Of a stretch of DNA of 64,000 bases, positions 1 to 11,636 are shown one piece after another. Within the stretch, counting starts at the first letter, position 1, and each line of letters opens with the position of its first letter. Source of the stretch: Diphasiastrum complanatum (taxonomy: Eukaryota > Streptophyta > Lycopodiopsida > Lycopodiales > Lycopodiaceae); contig CM055092.1 in NCBI GenBank assembly GCA_029204225.1, positions 99,325,460-99,389,459 on the forward strand. Direction: 5' to 3'. A program made the position numbers and the translations under genes. Under the pieces are notes generated by a model, which ran no database searches, was not told the DNA's origin, and saw only the letters and a program-made list of their open reading frames with translations.

Positions 1-1139
1 TGCAGAAATCTACCGTAAAGTGGTCCTCTTTCAAGTTCAGTTGACCAAGTGTTGACCGACCAAAACTTTTGACTGGCCATAACTTCTTTCTGGAAACTGG
101 GTCATGTTGGGTGTCATTGAAAAGCTCTCGGTGATCATAATGGCACCATAATCGTCGTTCAAAAGTTACACTATTTTTTTGTTGAGTTGCATACTATACT
201 ACAAATAAAATGGCTTATTTACGGGCTGTCCTTGACGCAAAATTATAGTTCTTTAAAAAAAAAAAAACAAATCAATTTGAAAGAGCTATGTTGAGAAAAA
301 AAATAAAGAGTATCCTTTTGAAAGGCCTCTTTTGTGTTCAGATTTTCTCTAATGATGGGGACGATTCAGCTGCAACCTTGTTGGTATCCAATCTTATAAT
401 CGGCATTCGTGTATTTTTACTCAAAATCTCTTTGCTATAAAAACACGAATGCAATCATTTAGATACGAAACATGATTAGTAATGAAAAACATATCTAAAA
501 TAATTATAATAAAATCAAACTAAAAAAGAAAAACTTACAAATTGGGCTTGTAAATTGGATTTCCCACCCGAGCCAAGGTGAGATTGGCCCAAGAGATTGA
601 TCTCGTTGTTGTTTGAAGCAATCAATATTGGGATGCTTGGACTCATGTATCATCTTTGCCCAATCTTTCTTTGAAGCCCACGCCGGCCTTTTTTTGCCAT
701 TTTAACATATCTTCGTAAGGATTGATGCTTATGACGAATATGGATACACATATTTGTCAATGCCCACACCTCCCCAGATCTATTTGATTGAAGAAACTCA
801 CTATTCAAAATTGCAAGTATCTTATTCTTGTCATCTTGGTCTTGTTGCTCTCAAGGAGTGAATAAGTTGTGGCCAAAATATTTGAGTGCAAGGTCATGCA
901 TACTATTGATGACGACATTTCCCTTGGTATCTTTGATGATGGAACCATCATCTTCTAAATTATAAAACAAATTGTATGATTCCTCCAATGGGATATCCAT
1001 CGTAAGATTACCTCTATTGAAATCGGGCTCTTCTTCGAAAAGACAAAGATATTTCAATTTCTATGTTGACAGCACAGAAGTCAAGCTAGAAGGTGATGTA
1101 GGCATTATTACCAAAGCAATATGCAGCCATGATTGAATT
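1..1139. other. Unassigned left edge
   Basis: No known family was recognised here. The only sizeable reading frame is on the minus strand (1057 to 851, 68 codons, acidic N-terminal half). Beyond its stop, the same strand still reads into a lysine/arginine-rich stretch near 730-660, which hints at a decayed coding sequence. Short A-tracts lie at 250-305. It could be the edge of an element that extends outside the window. Confidence 0.3.
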
Positions 1140-1574
1140 TTGGCTCTAGGTTGAATTTTGACTCAGGGTCGAATTTGAATCGTTCATCTTTCCAACCAAA
1201 GTAGAAACTATTCTACAAATACTATAAGGACCTGGACATTAAATCAAGGGCTGCAAAACTTTGAAATATAAAAATGAGAAGAAGAAGTAGTACCAACAAC
1301 AAGCCCATATGACCAAGGTCGGAGAACAACATAATATCTATTCCTGATATTTCGATTCTGGAGCAACACAACATATGACTCACCACCAAGACTGGTTCAA
1401 ATATTATAAATCTTTCACCCACTCTTGAGTTGTGCAACTAGGAGACAACTCATCACATTCGATCCATGATGAAGGAACAATAAGGGTCGAATTTTAGAAG
1501 GGTGATGTCAAGTTGCTATCCAAATTTCTACACGTACTAAATCTAACCAAGAACCTGCTCTCAGTTAGCAAAAT
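1140..1574 (+). pseudogene. Ty1/copia gag-protease remnant (DSGATQHMT family)
   Basis: The plus strand reads a decayed copy of the same copia segment seen at 10,494-10,960 on the minus strand. First comes the ruined zinc-knuckle region (an LFYKYYK stretch where Cys residues have become Tyr), then the aspartic protease active-site motif DSGATQHMT, then an LGDNS and a LTKNLLSVSKI stretch. In a live element the protease cuts the Gag-Pol polyprotein. Here stops break the frame (for example TAG-like loss after FTHS), and the reading ends where the small LTR element begins at 1575. It is a fragment only, with no integrase or reverse transcriptase attached. Confidence 0.75.
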
Positions 1575-1730
1575 TGTAAAAATGTTTTATTCTTGGTGTG
1601 TGTGGTTGGCGGGCTAGGGATTGAACCTAGGACTTCCCCCATTCCAGTGGGGTGCTCTACCACTAACCTACCCATCCATTTGTGTTCCAAGAGTGTTGTG
1701 CAAGGGCTATAGCCTTGACACTTTCTAACA
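1575..1730 (-). repeat. LTR of the miniature element
   Basis: 156 bp, bounded by TG..CA on both strands, with the polypurine tract directly adjoining its 5' end. Nearly half of it is a tRNA-like sequence with pol III type internal promoter boxes, which is unusual for an LTR. Confidence 0.65.
1607..1678 (-). tRNA. tRNA-like sequence inside the LTR (degenerate acceptor)
   Basis: The minus strand folds as a class I tRNA. There is a D arm with GTGGTAGAGC, an anticodon stem CCCC/GGGG with a 7-nt loop CTGGAAT (U33 kept, anticodon read as GGA), a 5-nt variable region, and a T arm CTAGG-TTCAATC-CCTAG with a perfect stem. An A box (1660-1670, one mismatch to consensus) and a perfect B box (GGTTCAATCCC, 1617-1627) are present. 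The acceptor stem has two mismatches and no serine-type long variable arm fits the GGA anticodon. A working tRNA is therefore doubtful, but a pol III promoter is plausible. Confidence 0.55.
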
Positions 1731-1742
1731 CTCCCCCTCTAG
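1731..1742 (-). promoter_or_regulatory. Polypurine tract of the miniature element
   Basis: On the minus strand this reads CTAGAGGGGGAG immediately before TGTTAG of the LTR, the normal position for plus-strand DNA priming. Confidence 0.65.
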
Positions 1743-1791
1743 GCATAGCCCTTTATAGCTACTGCCCACCTTAATCACACCCACAACCATG

Positions 1792-1803
1792 GCTCTGATA
1801 CCA
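1792..1803 (-). promoter_or_regulatory. Primer-binding site, initiator tRNA-Met type
   Basis: Minus strand TGGTATCAGAGC is exactly the canonical plant copia site and abuts the LTR end ..TTTCACA. Confidence 0.8.
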
Positions 1804-1939
1804 TGTGAAAGTTTACACTTGGTGTGCATGGTCGGGCTTACAAGTTGTAATATGGATTGCATTTGATTTCTTTAAGTTTTACAACTTCCATATATCACAC
1901 GTGTCTCATTTGTGGACCGAATATTGATGCTCGACACTC

Positions 1940-4174
1940 ACATTATCTAAGCAAAGTTGTATATGAAAATCATCGCAAATACTTGCATGAGATCATTCGT
2001 TTCGAAATACACAAAGAAAGGGATTAGGAGGAAAGACGGAAACAAGGATGCCTCCAAAGAGAATGTCCATGGCAGATTGGCACAAGCTCTAGATCGAATC
2101 TGAGACCAAGCCAATCAATGGTATGAAAAGACTATCTATCCTTCATTGTCTACCATATTGGAATAAACTTTTGATCAATCACTTGCTTGATCATATGGAT
2201 ATATTCAAAAATGTGAGTGAATCATTATGGAAACACTTGGTGGGCAAAAAAGATAGTATTAATGCAAGACAAGACCTACAAGAATCAAAGACAAAAGAAG
2301 AGTATTGGTGAAAGTTGGGTATAGATGAAAATACTCATATCATTCAAAGAGCCCCTTGGATTCTTACCAAGGAAGAGTACAAGTATGTACGCATTTGCGA
2401 GATGAGAACGCCAATTGGTTTTGCTCATTCACTATGAACATCATTCACAACAAAAGAAAAACTTCATGGTCTTAGATCTCTTGATTGCTTGAAGATGCAT
2501 GTGTAAATCTTTCCAATGTGTGTTCGTGGTTGTGTAATTGATCAACTCACAATACCATTTACAAATAAGCATCCATTGTCAAGTACTTACATTTCTTTCA
2601 TTTACGTTTTATGCTATTGCATATTTATTTTACATGCAAGTTTGATAAAGTCATAAGATGATGATCATATACTACAAATATGATGTAGATGGATGTGTGA
2701 CAAGAAGATTTGTGAGATCGATGTGGAAAAAAAACATGAAGATATAGTGGAGGCTATATGTATGCTTGAGAGATATTTTCCAACCTCCATCTTGGACATA
2801 CAAGTGCATTTGGTTGTGCACTTGGTCCAAGAAATTGATATTGTTGGTCCTATGTGCACTCAAGGTACAAAATATATGATTTTGAGTTTTGTGACCTCAA
2901 TGTATTTAGCATCATTTTTTTACTATGTCATTGACCACTGCTCTCATCATTGCAATAAATGTTTATAACTAGATGTTTTTTTTGGAGAGATTCATGAAAG
3001 TTTTGAAAGATTTTGTGCGTCAAAAGACAAGACCAGAGGGAAGCATGGTCGATGGGTGGTTAGTGCAAGAATCTCTTATCTATGTCACTAAAATTTTGCT
3101 TCAAATACATCCATCTACTCCATGGCTATGGAATGATGAGAAAAACAATGAGATAAAAGGCAAAAAAACCCCAAGGTATAGGTTCTCTTGAGAAAAGGAC
3201 CCTTTTCTAAGAGAAAATTTTTCTTCTTTCATGCTCTATAATTCTAAAGTGATGGATAAGTGGTTGGAATTATACGAAGGGACAAGTCATATCTGGCACG
3301 GAATGGGAATTCGCAAGAGGATGTGGTTGGAAGATTTGTTTATTGTTTTTTTTTTAGTAAAAATACAATGTGCATGTATAAAAATTGATTATTGTCCTAA
3401 TTACAGTTAATATGTGGCAGTATCGAAAGTATAGTGCAATGTAGGCATATGGTCGTCGTCATCGCGTTGAACGAGTTGACATGAAACGAGAAACTTATGA
3501 TTGTGTTGTGATGGCATCTTTCAATCAAGAAAGTCCAAGTAGTGCACGAGACCAACGTCCAATCTCTGGAGAGCTTGAGTATGTAGGAATTATTCAAGAT
3601 ATATATGAAGTGTGTTTCAGTGAAAATGGTAAATAGTTTTTGTTTGATGTGAAATGGTTCAAAATCAATTATCAAGGGTCAAATGCAACCGTGAAAAGAG
3701 ACCGTAGTGGATTTTTTGCTATTGATTCAACCAAGACATTAAGCATGGATTTTTTAAACACGTTGGTGTTGTCTTGTCATTGTACACTATTTCATTGCAA
3801 TTCCATGACATTGTTCGAACAAACATTTTAACTTAACATTGTTAAATGTGCAGGTATTTTTCAACCAGATCGACTAAACAACAAGTGGTGATATGTTGTT
3901 CAAGTTAGCCACACGCAAGACATGTATTTGAAAATGCATACATTGAGAATGAAATGGATGACTTGAATATTGACAACACAAACATGGACGTTGTTGAGGA
4001 TATAAAGCTATCTCCAAGGCTTTTAAATATTATAGAAAATACTATAAATGAATCGAATGGTTCTGACACAATCGACAATATTGAGAGAGTCCGATTACTA
4101 TAGTACTGATGATGAAATTCATCTAAGCAGAGATGAGTTGCAAGATGTACCAGCTGATAAATTTGAATCTTGGT
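1940..4174 (+). pseudogene. CACTA (En/Spm) transposase remnant, C-terminal half
   Basis: The plus strand, read across stops and frameshifts, shows the end of a TNP2-type transposase in the normal order. A KVVYENHRKYL stretch is followed near 2250-2560 by INARQDLQ, the LTKEEYK block, LHGLRSLDC and MCVRGCV, typical of the TNP2 tail. Then comes a DUF4218-like block (2690-3190) with FPTSILDIQVHLVVHLV and FFLERFMKVLKDFV followed by RPEGSM. Last is a DUF4216-like block (3560-3900) with VGIIQDIYEV and FDVKWFKINYQG. The acidic tail runs to about 4110. CACTA transposases cut and paste elements with CACTA ends; no terminal inverted repeats were found here. The copy is dead: several TGA/TAG stops and a frameshift near 2880-2970. 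Confidence 0.75.
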
Positions 4175-4384
<210 letters not shown>

Positions 4385-5337
4385 TTATGATAAAATAATA
4401 GTATGCATTCTTGTATTTTTCAAGTTCATCTTGAGTTCTATCTGACAATCACTTATGATTCATTTTAAATCAAATGCTTTCGCCGCAATCTATATCTTAT
4501 TAAAGATCTAGCTAAAATTGATTGACCAAATAAAACAATTAGTGAACATACGTTGATCATTTATATACGCTTCAAAACTAATTATCTTTTGAAACATCCT
4601 TACTATACTGAAAATCTATATATTAAAGCAATATCTTCATATCTTCACTTTGGTTGAAATAATTTTTCTTTTCAAAAAAAAAAAAAATTGTAGATATATA
4701 CTTGTTGGTTTCAACTTTTGTTTGCTCAATCCACAATGTTGACATTGCAATTCATCACAATCAAGTATGCACAATCATGCGAATTATATATTCACATAGT
4801 CATGCACAATCATGCAAATTATATATTCACATAGTCATCATATATTCACATTATAATATGAGAGATAATAATGAACTTTTTCATAGTGTTCGATTATTCA
4901 TTCATCTTTGCTACCACACAAATGTATATAACATTGCTTTTTTTTCATCAACAAATTTTTGGAACATAACGATTTCGTCAGAGCATAATAATTTGACATC
5001 ATAATCATCTAATTTTTAGTTCAAAATCATGATTATATAATAATCATTTTATTATTAGTCAACACTTATTCAAAATCTCAAAAGAAGTCTTATTCAAATT
5101 AATCCAACTTTAGAATTCTCTGGAAATTTGCCACGCGTGACAAATCTCCATAATTACACTTCTAGTGAAAGTTGGTTAAATAACAGTCATGCATGGCACT
5201 TCCATGCATGGCTCAACCATGACAATCACTTTGGCACTCATTTTTTAAAACTCTATTTCAAAAACATCTCTAGTCGAGTTTTCTCACATGGATTTTCTCT
5301 CTACCTGAGAGAAGGGCAGTTGTACAAGTAGCTAAAT
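4385..5337. other. AT-rich unassigned stretch
   Basis: No gene family was recognised. There is a 12-A run near 4675 and a short imperfect repeat of a 'cacaatcatgc.aattatatattcacatagtca' type phrase at 4770-4840. It ends abruptly where homology to the gypsy integrase tail starts. Confidence 0.5.
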
Positions 5338-8300
5338 CATGATAAGTCTTTGCAACTATGTCATGAAGTGTTGCACAAATTGTGTGAAACAAGATTGATG
5401 CCATTAATGTATTAGCAGTTGAGAAAGCCCGTCGTAAGGAAATTGAAGTTTACTGATGAAGGCCCGTATAGAGTGAAGGAAATTCTGAACTATGGAGCAG
5501 TGATTCTTGACCACTTGGACGGAAAACGGTTTGATACTTTTGTGAATGGCAGCTGATTATGCAAGTTATGGTAGCATGCTCCGCTAGTTCAACAAGCATG
5601 ATGCAAATGATCTCATGCCAACACATAGGGTCATGTCACACACCAAATCTCTACTTGACAATGTTGGATTTTAGTGGATTCAGAGATGATCGACTGGTGT
5701 CGGATTAGTTGATATCTAGACAGATTATCTAATACGAAGTCAAAATTAGTGAAAATGGTGGTGAGCAGTGGAAATGGAGCAGTGGAAGTGGTGAGCAGCG
5801 GAAGTTGAGCAGGTGGTGCGTGGATCCGAAGTGCGTCAGTTATCAACTATGAGCAAGTTCAAGATGGATCAAATAACTACAATGCACAATAGAAAAAAAT
5901 AGTAGCGTAGACACAAAAACTGCACTCTGATAATAATCGACACTTAGTACAAGAGCTTGAAGCTAGTGCAAATCAGTGGGCTCTAATCAGTCTTTAGGTG
6001 AGTTCGTTGATGGCTAACTAATTGATTCAAAAACTTAACTTGACTGGTTACAACAAATTGCCTACAAGATAATAACCTGATCAGAGAGCTGACTCCAGTA
6101 GATCTTTCTTGATGATTGGAAGTCAGATGATCAGTACATTAAAAGCTACCATTAATCTACTTGATTAACTACATTTGTCCTATAGTAGAGAGCCGTCGTT
6201 TTTGCCAAAGAGTTATGTATAGAAGTAGGCGGACTGTCAACGTCGCGACGTGGGTTGGATTTTTTAGTTGACAGTACAAAAGGTCGGAGTATTATAAAGA
6301 GTCTGATTTATACAAAGTGTCAAAAAATATATAAAGGGTCAAAAAATATACAAAGGCTCGTATTTTTTCAGGGTGAGAAATATTAGAACCGATATGTACC
6401 AAACAGGTCAACGACTCTTGGAAAAATTAGGCTTGATCTAGGGTCAAAAACATTAGAACCGATCCAACCCGACCAGGGGTTGAAAAATCTCTCTTTGACA
6501 AGAATGACATTGGGTCAAAAATAGTCTTGGGTTGAAAAAATTTGATACTGAATTTTTTTTATCTTCAAGTAAAAATCAAGCCCCCTCTATTTTTGTAGTT
6601 TTTCAAGAATAAGTATAAATAGGTTTTTCAGGATGTTCATTACCTAATGGAATTGGACTTGAGCATAGAATTCCAACTCTCCTCCTTGATGTGGATCTTG
6701 AAAATTTTTGATCTTCAGATTTAATAAATTGTTAAATCTGAGTTGGTACTCCATGGCGAAGTAATCTGTTGCCATAAACTCTGTCCTATAGTAAACCAAA
6801 GAAATTATCCTTGTGATTTGGTTGTCATAGTAGATAAATGTCAGATGTGACTGAATAAAATTGGTATCGATAGGTAGGTTCCTTAGTCAAGTCACCTCCT
6901 TGGTAGCATTTGTGCAAGCTATGAAATCTGACTCTGTGGAGGATAATGTTAGTGAGGTCTAGCTGTTACATGAGATTGGACCTTGATTGAACTTAAATCC
7001 ATAAGTTGATATTCTAGTGTCGATACTTTCTATTCAATCTACATATGTGTAGCCTTTGAGAATGTTGGCTGATGGGCCGGATTTTTGTTGACTGATCGAA
7101 ATCAGTCTATTGGGCCGGATTCAAAAAATGTACTCCAGTGCTGACATGCATTTCAGATCCTTCATTGAGTTAAAATTGTTACTGAGTAATAAAACTCATC
7201 TACATAATGAGCAGTGATAATAGAAAGATGTGATATAGACTTAAAGTAGATATTCGAGTCTACCGAGTTAAGATGGAAAACATTCTCATTTTGAAGTGCA
7301 AGTTTGGTGTCATATTTTGTTTTGCACTAGTCAGCATCAATAGTTGACTTTGCCTCTTAAATAGTGTTGAGTTCCTGCATAAAGTAGCAGGCCGGATCAT
7401 CCACGAATCGTGATGGAGGCTATCTGGATCGATTCGATCTTCTTGTTGACAGATCCTCTACTCCAGAGGATCTGTTGGTTATTTTTTTGCTTTTTCTTCA
7501 AATTGTTTCTTGCCTGTTACCAGGCTCGTTTGGACATTACTTGTTTGTTTTCTTATGTCGGATGCAAACAAAATGCGGTGTCGCTTGGGGGACAAGGTAG
7601 TTCGGTCGAAATGGAAATCAGGGATGTCGCTTGAAAGTTTTGTGATCTGGCCTAGATTTGGTCCGGTTGAGATGGTGTGGGACCCCTTCGGTCGAGATTT
7701 GATAGAATCTTTTTGGTTGAGATTTGATACAGTCTCTTCAGTTGAGATTTGAACAATGGGCTCTGGTTAAGAGGTTGACAGTGGCCGTCGGTTGAGATTT
7801 AACATTGGCCGTTGGTTGAGATTTAACACTGGCCGTCAGTTGAGATTTGACACTTGTCGTCGGTTGAGATTTGACCCTGGCCGTCGGTTGAGATTTAACT
7901 CTGGCTGTCGGTTGAGATTTAACACAGGCCATCAGTTGAGATTTGAAGGGAATGGAGCATGAAGGACGGCTGAAGTAGTGTGGGGTTTAGGGGTTGAGCA
8001 TGGAGGTCTATCTGGGAGGAATACGGGGTAACAGTTGAATGTGGTCGGTTGGGATGGAATGTAGTCGCAACGCTTGTATGGGGTCGGTTGGAATAGAATG
8101 CGGTTGCAATGGGTGTATGTGGTCAGTTGGGATGGAATGCGGTCGCAACGGGTGAATGCGGATGGTTGCGATGGAATGCGATCGCGACAGATGGAGGTGG
8201 AAGGTGATCCGTTTGTGATGGAATGTGGTCTGATGTGATTCAATGACGGATGGAGGTGGAAGGTGATCCGTTTGTGAGGGAATGCAGCTATTGCGGTTCA

Positions 8301-9430
8301 ATGGCAGATGGAGGTGGAAGGTGGTCTGGTTGCGATGGTGAGGAACCCCATCAGTTGAGACGTGATAGAATCTCTTTGGTTGAGATTTGAACGAGCGCTC
8401 CAGTTGAGAATTGAGCAATGGGCTCTGGTTGAGATTTAACAGAGTGCATTGGTTGAGATTTGACAGAGTGTGTCAGTTGAGATTTAATAGATCACTCCGG
8501 TTGAGATTTGATACAGGTGCTTCGGGTGAGATTTCACTGAGGGGCTCTAGTTGAGAATGGAAGCGTGAGGGGACGGGAGGAGCGTGAGCTTGTGTTGAAG
8601 AAAATCTAGCTCTATTAGTGCGTTTGCTAACAATGAGACAGCCAATAGATTTGTGAGTGTATCAGTCAGTGGATATGGGCAATGATGTAGCTATATATGT
8701 GGCTCTGTCTAGTTTGTAGAAACTCAAATGTGGCGAGAGATTGGGAGTTTGTTTACATGGATCTGAGCGTGGACAATGTTGCAGTTCTTTGGGATGTAGA
8801 ATGCATTGGAGTTCAAGTGGCAACGTTGTCAAATGTTGACAGATCCCCTACTCCAGAGGATCTGTTGGTTATTTCTTTGCTTTTTCTTCAGAACTATTTA
8901 TTGTCTGTTACCAGGCTCGTTTGGGCGTTACTTGGCTATTTTCTTATTTGTTACAATGCTCAAGCCAGACAGCAACTGACTGAATATCTTTGTAGTATAA
9001 TGTCCTGCCTGTCAGAGTACAACTCAAGGTCGTTCTCTCTTGAAAACCCTCACATTCAAACAGAGATGCAAGCCATGAGCATTCATTTACAGATCAACAT
9101 GTAGCCCAAATCAACATTCAATTGATTCTACAGCTACCTACTCTAAAAATGAACTGAATCAGATCCTACACTTTACTAAAACTGAGCTACACTTGCACTA
9201 ATCCACAAAGCTAAAACAAGAACTAATCTACAGCAATTTAGAAGTCCAAGACAAGAAACCAACCAGTGTTTTGATTCTTGGACATCCCAAGAACATCAAA
9301 AACTAGAATGTTGAAGGATATGCAAGATTTATATCACATTTCTAGCCTATTTAGTTTACTTGAATGCTGGTTCCTACATTAATCCACAAACAAGAAAAAA
9401 AACTAATCCACTCTAGGAAAGCAACAAATC
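5338..9430 (+). mobile_element. Ty3/gypsy 3' part, fourth partial copy
   Basis: This stretch matches 55,346-58,027 nearly base for base apart from an insert of about 1.4 kb. The first ~250 bp encode the extreme C-terminal part of the integrase region (SLQLC, LHKLCETRLM, EGPYRVKEIL, VILDHLDGK), with a small rearrangement after CETRLM. The rest is the non-coding 3' region with GGGTC/GGTCAAAAA-rich stretches at 6240-6560. No 3' LTR could be recognised at the end. The insert is the minisatellite block at 7557-8832. The left end starts sharply at 5338 inside coding sequence, so this is a truncated copy. Confidence 0.7.
7443..8955. repeat. Minisatellite block flanked by a ~115-bp direct repeat
   Basis: The phrase beginning TGTTGACAGATCC at 7445 recurs at 8834 with ~90% identity over more than 110 bp, but occurs once in the sister copy (57,452). 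Between the repeats lie units built on GGTTGAGATTT (7660-7960 and 8340-8560, roughly 25-36 bp each) around a second array built on GGAATGCGGTCGCAAC-like units (8020-8330). Reading frames across this block on the minus strand only echo the repeat and are not genes. The piece 8690-8832 is non-repetitive and unassigned. Confidence 0.75.
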
Positions 9431-9568
9431 TAAATGCTTTTGTTGCATGTGAATGATTTTGTGAATGAATTTTTTTATTCATTATTTCAAGTTTAATTTT
9501 ATTTCATTTAAGTTTTTTCAAGACTTGTTTTATGTAAAAGTAAAGTTAGTAAGTTCAAGATCCTAAAG

Positions 9569-10964
9569 TTAGTAAGTAACCCTCCCTTGAAATTCACAAG
9601 TAGTGATATGACTGAAAGCGAAACATCCAAACACTCTGATATGGTTGAGTAATGGCTTCAATCTTGTCCACACCTGATAAAGTGTCTTGCCATTCAAGGC
9701 CTCTGAAATGGATCGATTTTGAAGGTAGGCTGTTGTAGTAACAGCTTCTGCCCAGAACTTCTTTGGAAGAGATGCATAGGCCAGCATGCTCCTTGCACTT
9801 TCAATGAGTGACTGAGTCTTCCATTTAGCTGCACCATTTAACTGAGGTGAGCTTGTTGTAAAATGTTGTTGTATTCCAGTTGCCTTGTAGAAGTCTTCGA
9901 GTTTGTTGGAGATAAATACTCCCTCTACATCTGAGTGTAAAAGCTTTGATTCTTCTCTGGGTCGATTTTCTGATGATGCTTTGAACTGCATGAAGAACTT
10001 GAGAGTATTGGATTTGTTCTTCAAGAAATATGTTATAGTCCTTTGAGAGAAGTCATCAATAATAGTCAACAAATAGACAGCTCCTTTTGTGGAACTAGTC
10101 TACATAGGACCACAAATGGCCATGTGTACAAGATCTAGCAAACTTTTAGAAATACATTCTGGATCTGAAATGATTGAACTTCTAACATGCTTGCTAGAAA
10201 TACAGCTTTTACATGGAGTATCGGATTTGCTAATGAAGGGTAAATTTTGTACTAAGTTTTGTTCTAACATTTGTTGATTACAACTAGAATTTAAATGGCC
10301 TAATCTATGACATATCATTTGAATCAGAAGTAGTAGTAAAAAGAGCTTGACTACTTGTAGAATAGGAGTGACTGAGTTTGTGCAAATTGCCACATCTTCT
10401 ACTAAAAGCAAAAAATTTCCTATATTCATCAAGAATAGTGCAGCCATGTCTATCGAATTCGACCCTCTGACCTGAATCTGTAATTTTGCTAACTTAGAGC
10501 AAGTTTTTGGTCAGATTTGGAATGTGAAGAACATTTGACAAAAACATTACATCACCTTTCTGGAATTTGATTATGACTGTTCCTTCACCCGCAATGGAAT
10601 CAGTTGAGTTGTCTCCAAGTTGCACAACTCTAGACTGGGTGTATGACTTGTAGTCATGGAACCAGTCTTGATCGTGAGTCATGTGTTGTGTTGCACCTGA
10701 GTCCAAATACTAGGAATCGATATCATGTTGTTCTTCGACTATGGTAAAAAATGTAGCTTCATCTTTCTCTTCATGCTAGATCGAGTAACTGGTTGAGGCA
10801 GCATTTGCTTGTTGTTGGGACTGCATCTTCTTTTCATTGTTGTACTTGAGTATTCTGCAATTCTTGATGAGATGGCCAATCCCTTTAAAATATTTGTAGA
10901 ATAGGTTCTGCTTTGGCTATAATAATGAAGAAGAATCCATGTTTCACTCGAGCCAGTATTTGAC
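9569..10964 (-). pseudogene. Ty1/copia remnant: zinc knuckle, protease, pre-integrase, integrase
   Basis: Reading the minus strand from 10,960 down: a ruined zinc knuckle (LFYKYFKGIGHLIKNCR, with Cys to Tyr changes), protease DSGATQHMT (near 10,700), LGDNSTDSI, LHIPNLTKNLL, a pre-integrase segment with the CKSCISSKH metal-site pattern (10,200-10,250), then the integrase core starting LTIIDDFSQRT at 10,070. Within the core LHSDVEGVF holds the second catalytic Asp, and SPQLNGAAKWKTQSLIE replaces the usual QQNGVAERKNR. This change, a frameshift at about 10,090 and stops at about 10,490 and 10,710 make it inactive. Reverse transcriptase and RNase H are absent. The element would have inserted cDNA into the nuclear genome. 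Confidence 0.85.
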
Positions 10965-11636
10965 CCTGAGTTAAAATTCTACCTAGACTACAAGGATGTT
11001 TCACTTAATCTCAAGAGAAGTTTACAAATTGCCTCAAAACATGTAAAAACATGATTTTTCACACTATGAGTAACAAACTCATTCTTGCTCTTACTAGATC
11101 CAAGAGCATACATTTGATGAGACAACCACTTGCTTTCAAAATTATTTGGAAACATATCTAAGCCATCAATGACAAGAAATACGTCCATATAATAGCCATC
11201 ATACAAAACTAGTATTGCCTTACTTGAACTTTGAGATGTAGAAATCTCAATAAACCAAGATGGTATATCAAATAATGGAAGAGAAGCATAAGTGAGAATG
11301 TTGGAGTAGATACCACTTGAAACTTGCCCCTCTTTGCCATGAAAAGTGAGCCACATAGACTCGGCCTTGACTCTTGAATATTTCCATCAAACCATGTGTT
11401 GAAAAGCCTCCTCCTCAAGTCTTGGCAAATCTCCATCATACACTTGGATTTTTGGTAGATTTGAAAATCCTACCATCATCCTCTAGATTGAGATTAGATC
11501 CTCCTTATTCCTTAATTTCAAATGAATGTTGACAAAGCATATGGCTCTAAAGATCCCCAATGTATCAACTATTGCAATCTTCATATCAAGCACCTTTCAT
11601 AGGAGATACCTCCAATTGAAGTCTTTAAGTAATAAG
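10965..11636 (-). other. Unassigned stretch between two copia remnants
   Basis: Minus-strand open frames (11,356-10,988 and 11,439-11,209) overlap in two phases, suggesting a decayed coding sequence with a frameshift (ESRPSLCGSLF in one frame and MWLTFHGKEGQV in the other). No family was recognised. It lies downstream of the gag remnant on the same strand, so it may be part of that element or a separate insertion. Confidence 0.3.

Larger units (their letters stand above)
1575..1845 (-). mobile_element. Miniature LTR retrotransposon (TRIM/SMART-like), one LTR truncated
   Basis: On the minus strand the order is LTR end, primer-binding site, about 50 nt, polypurine tract, LTR. The internal part is only 73 bp (1731-1803). 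It starts with a perfect 12-nt initiator-tRNA-Met primer site next to the upstream LTR and ends with a purine run next to the downstream LTR. The downstream LTR (1575-1730, 156 bp) starts TGTTAG and ends in TTTTTACA. The upstream LTR is kept only for its last ~40 bp (1804-1845), which match the downstream LTR end (AGCCCGCC/AGCCCGAC, CACACCAAG, ending in ACA). It has no coding capacity, so it would rely on proteins from another copia element. It sits inside the copia protease remnant, at the codons after LSVSKI. Confidence 0.7.

Noticed and set aside
1607-1678. Functional serine tRNA
   Set aside because: Anticodon GGA without a long variable arm and a mismatched acceptor stem; kept only as tRNA-like.
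7738-8418. Minus-strand proteins with repeated VKSQPTA or DRIPSQP units
   Set aside because: Frames follow the minisatellite period and are not conserved in the sister copy at 57.5 kb.
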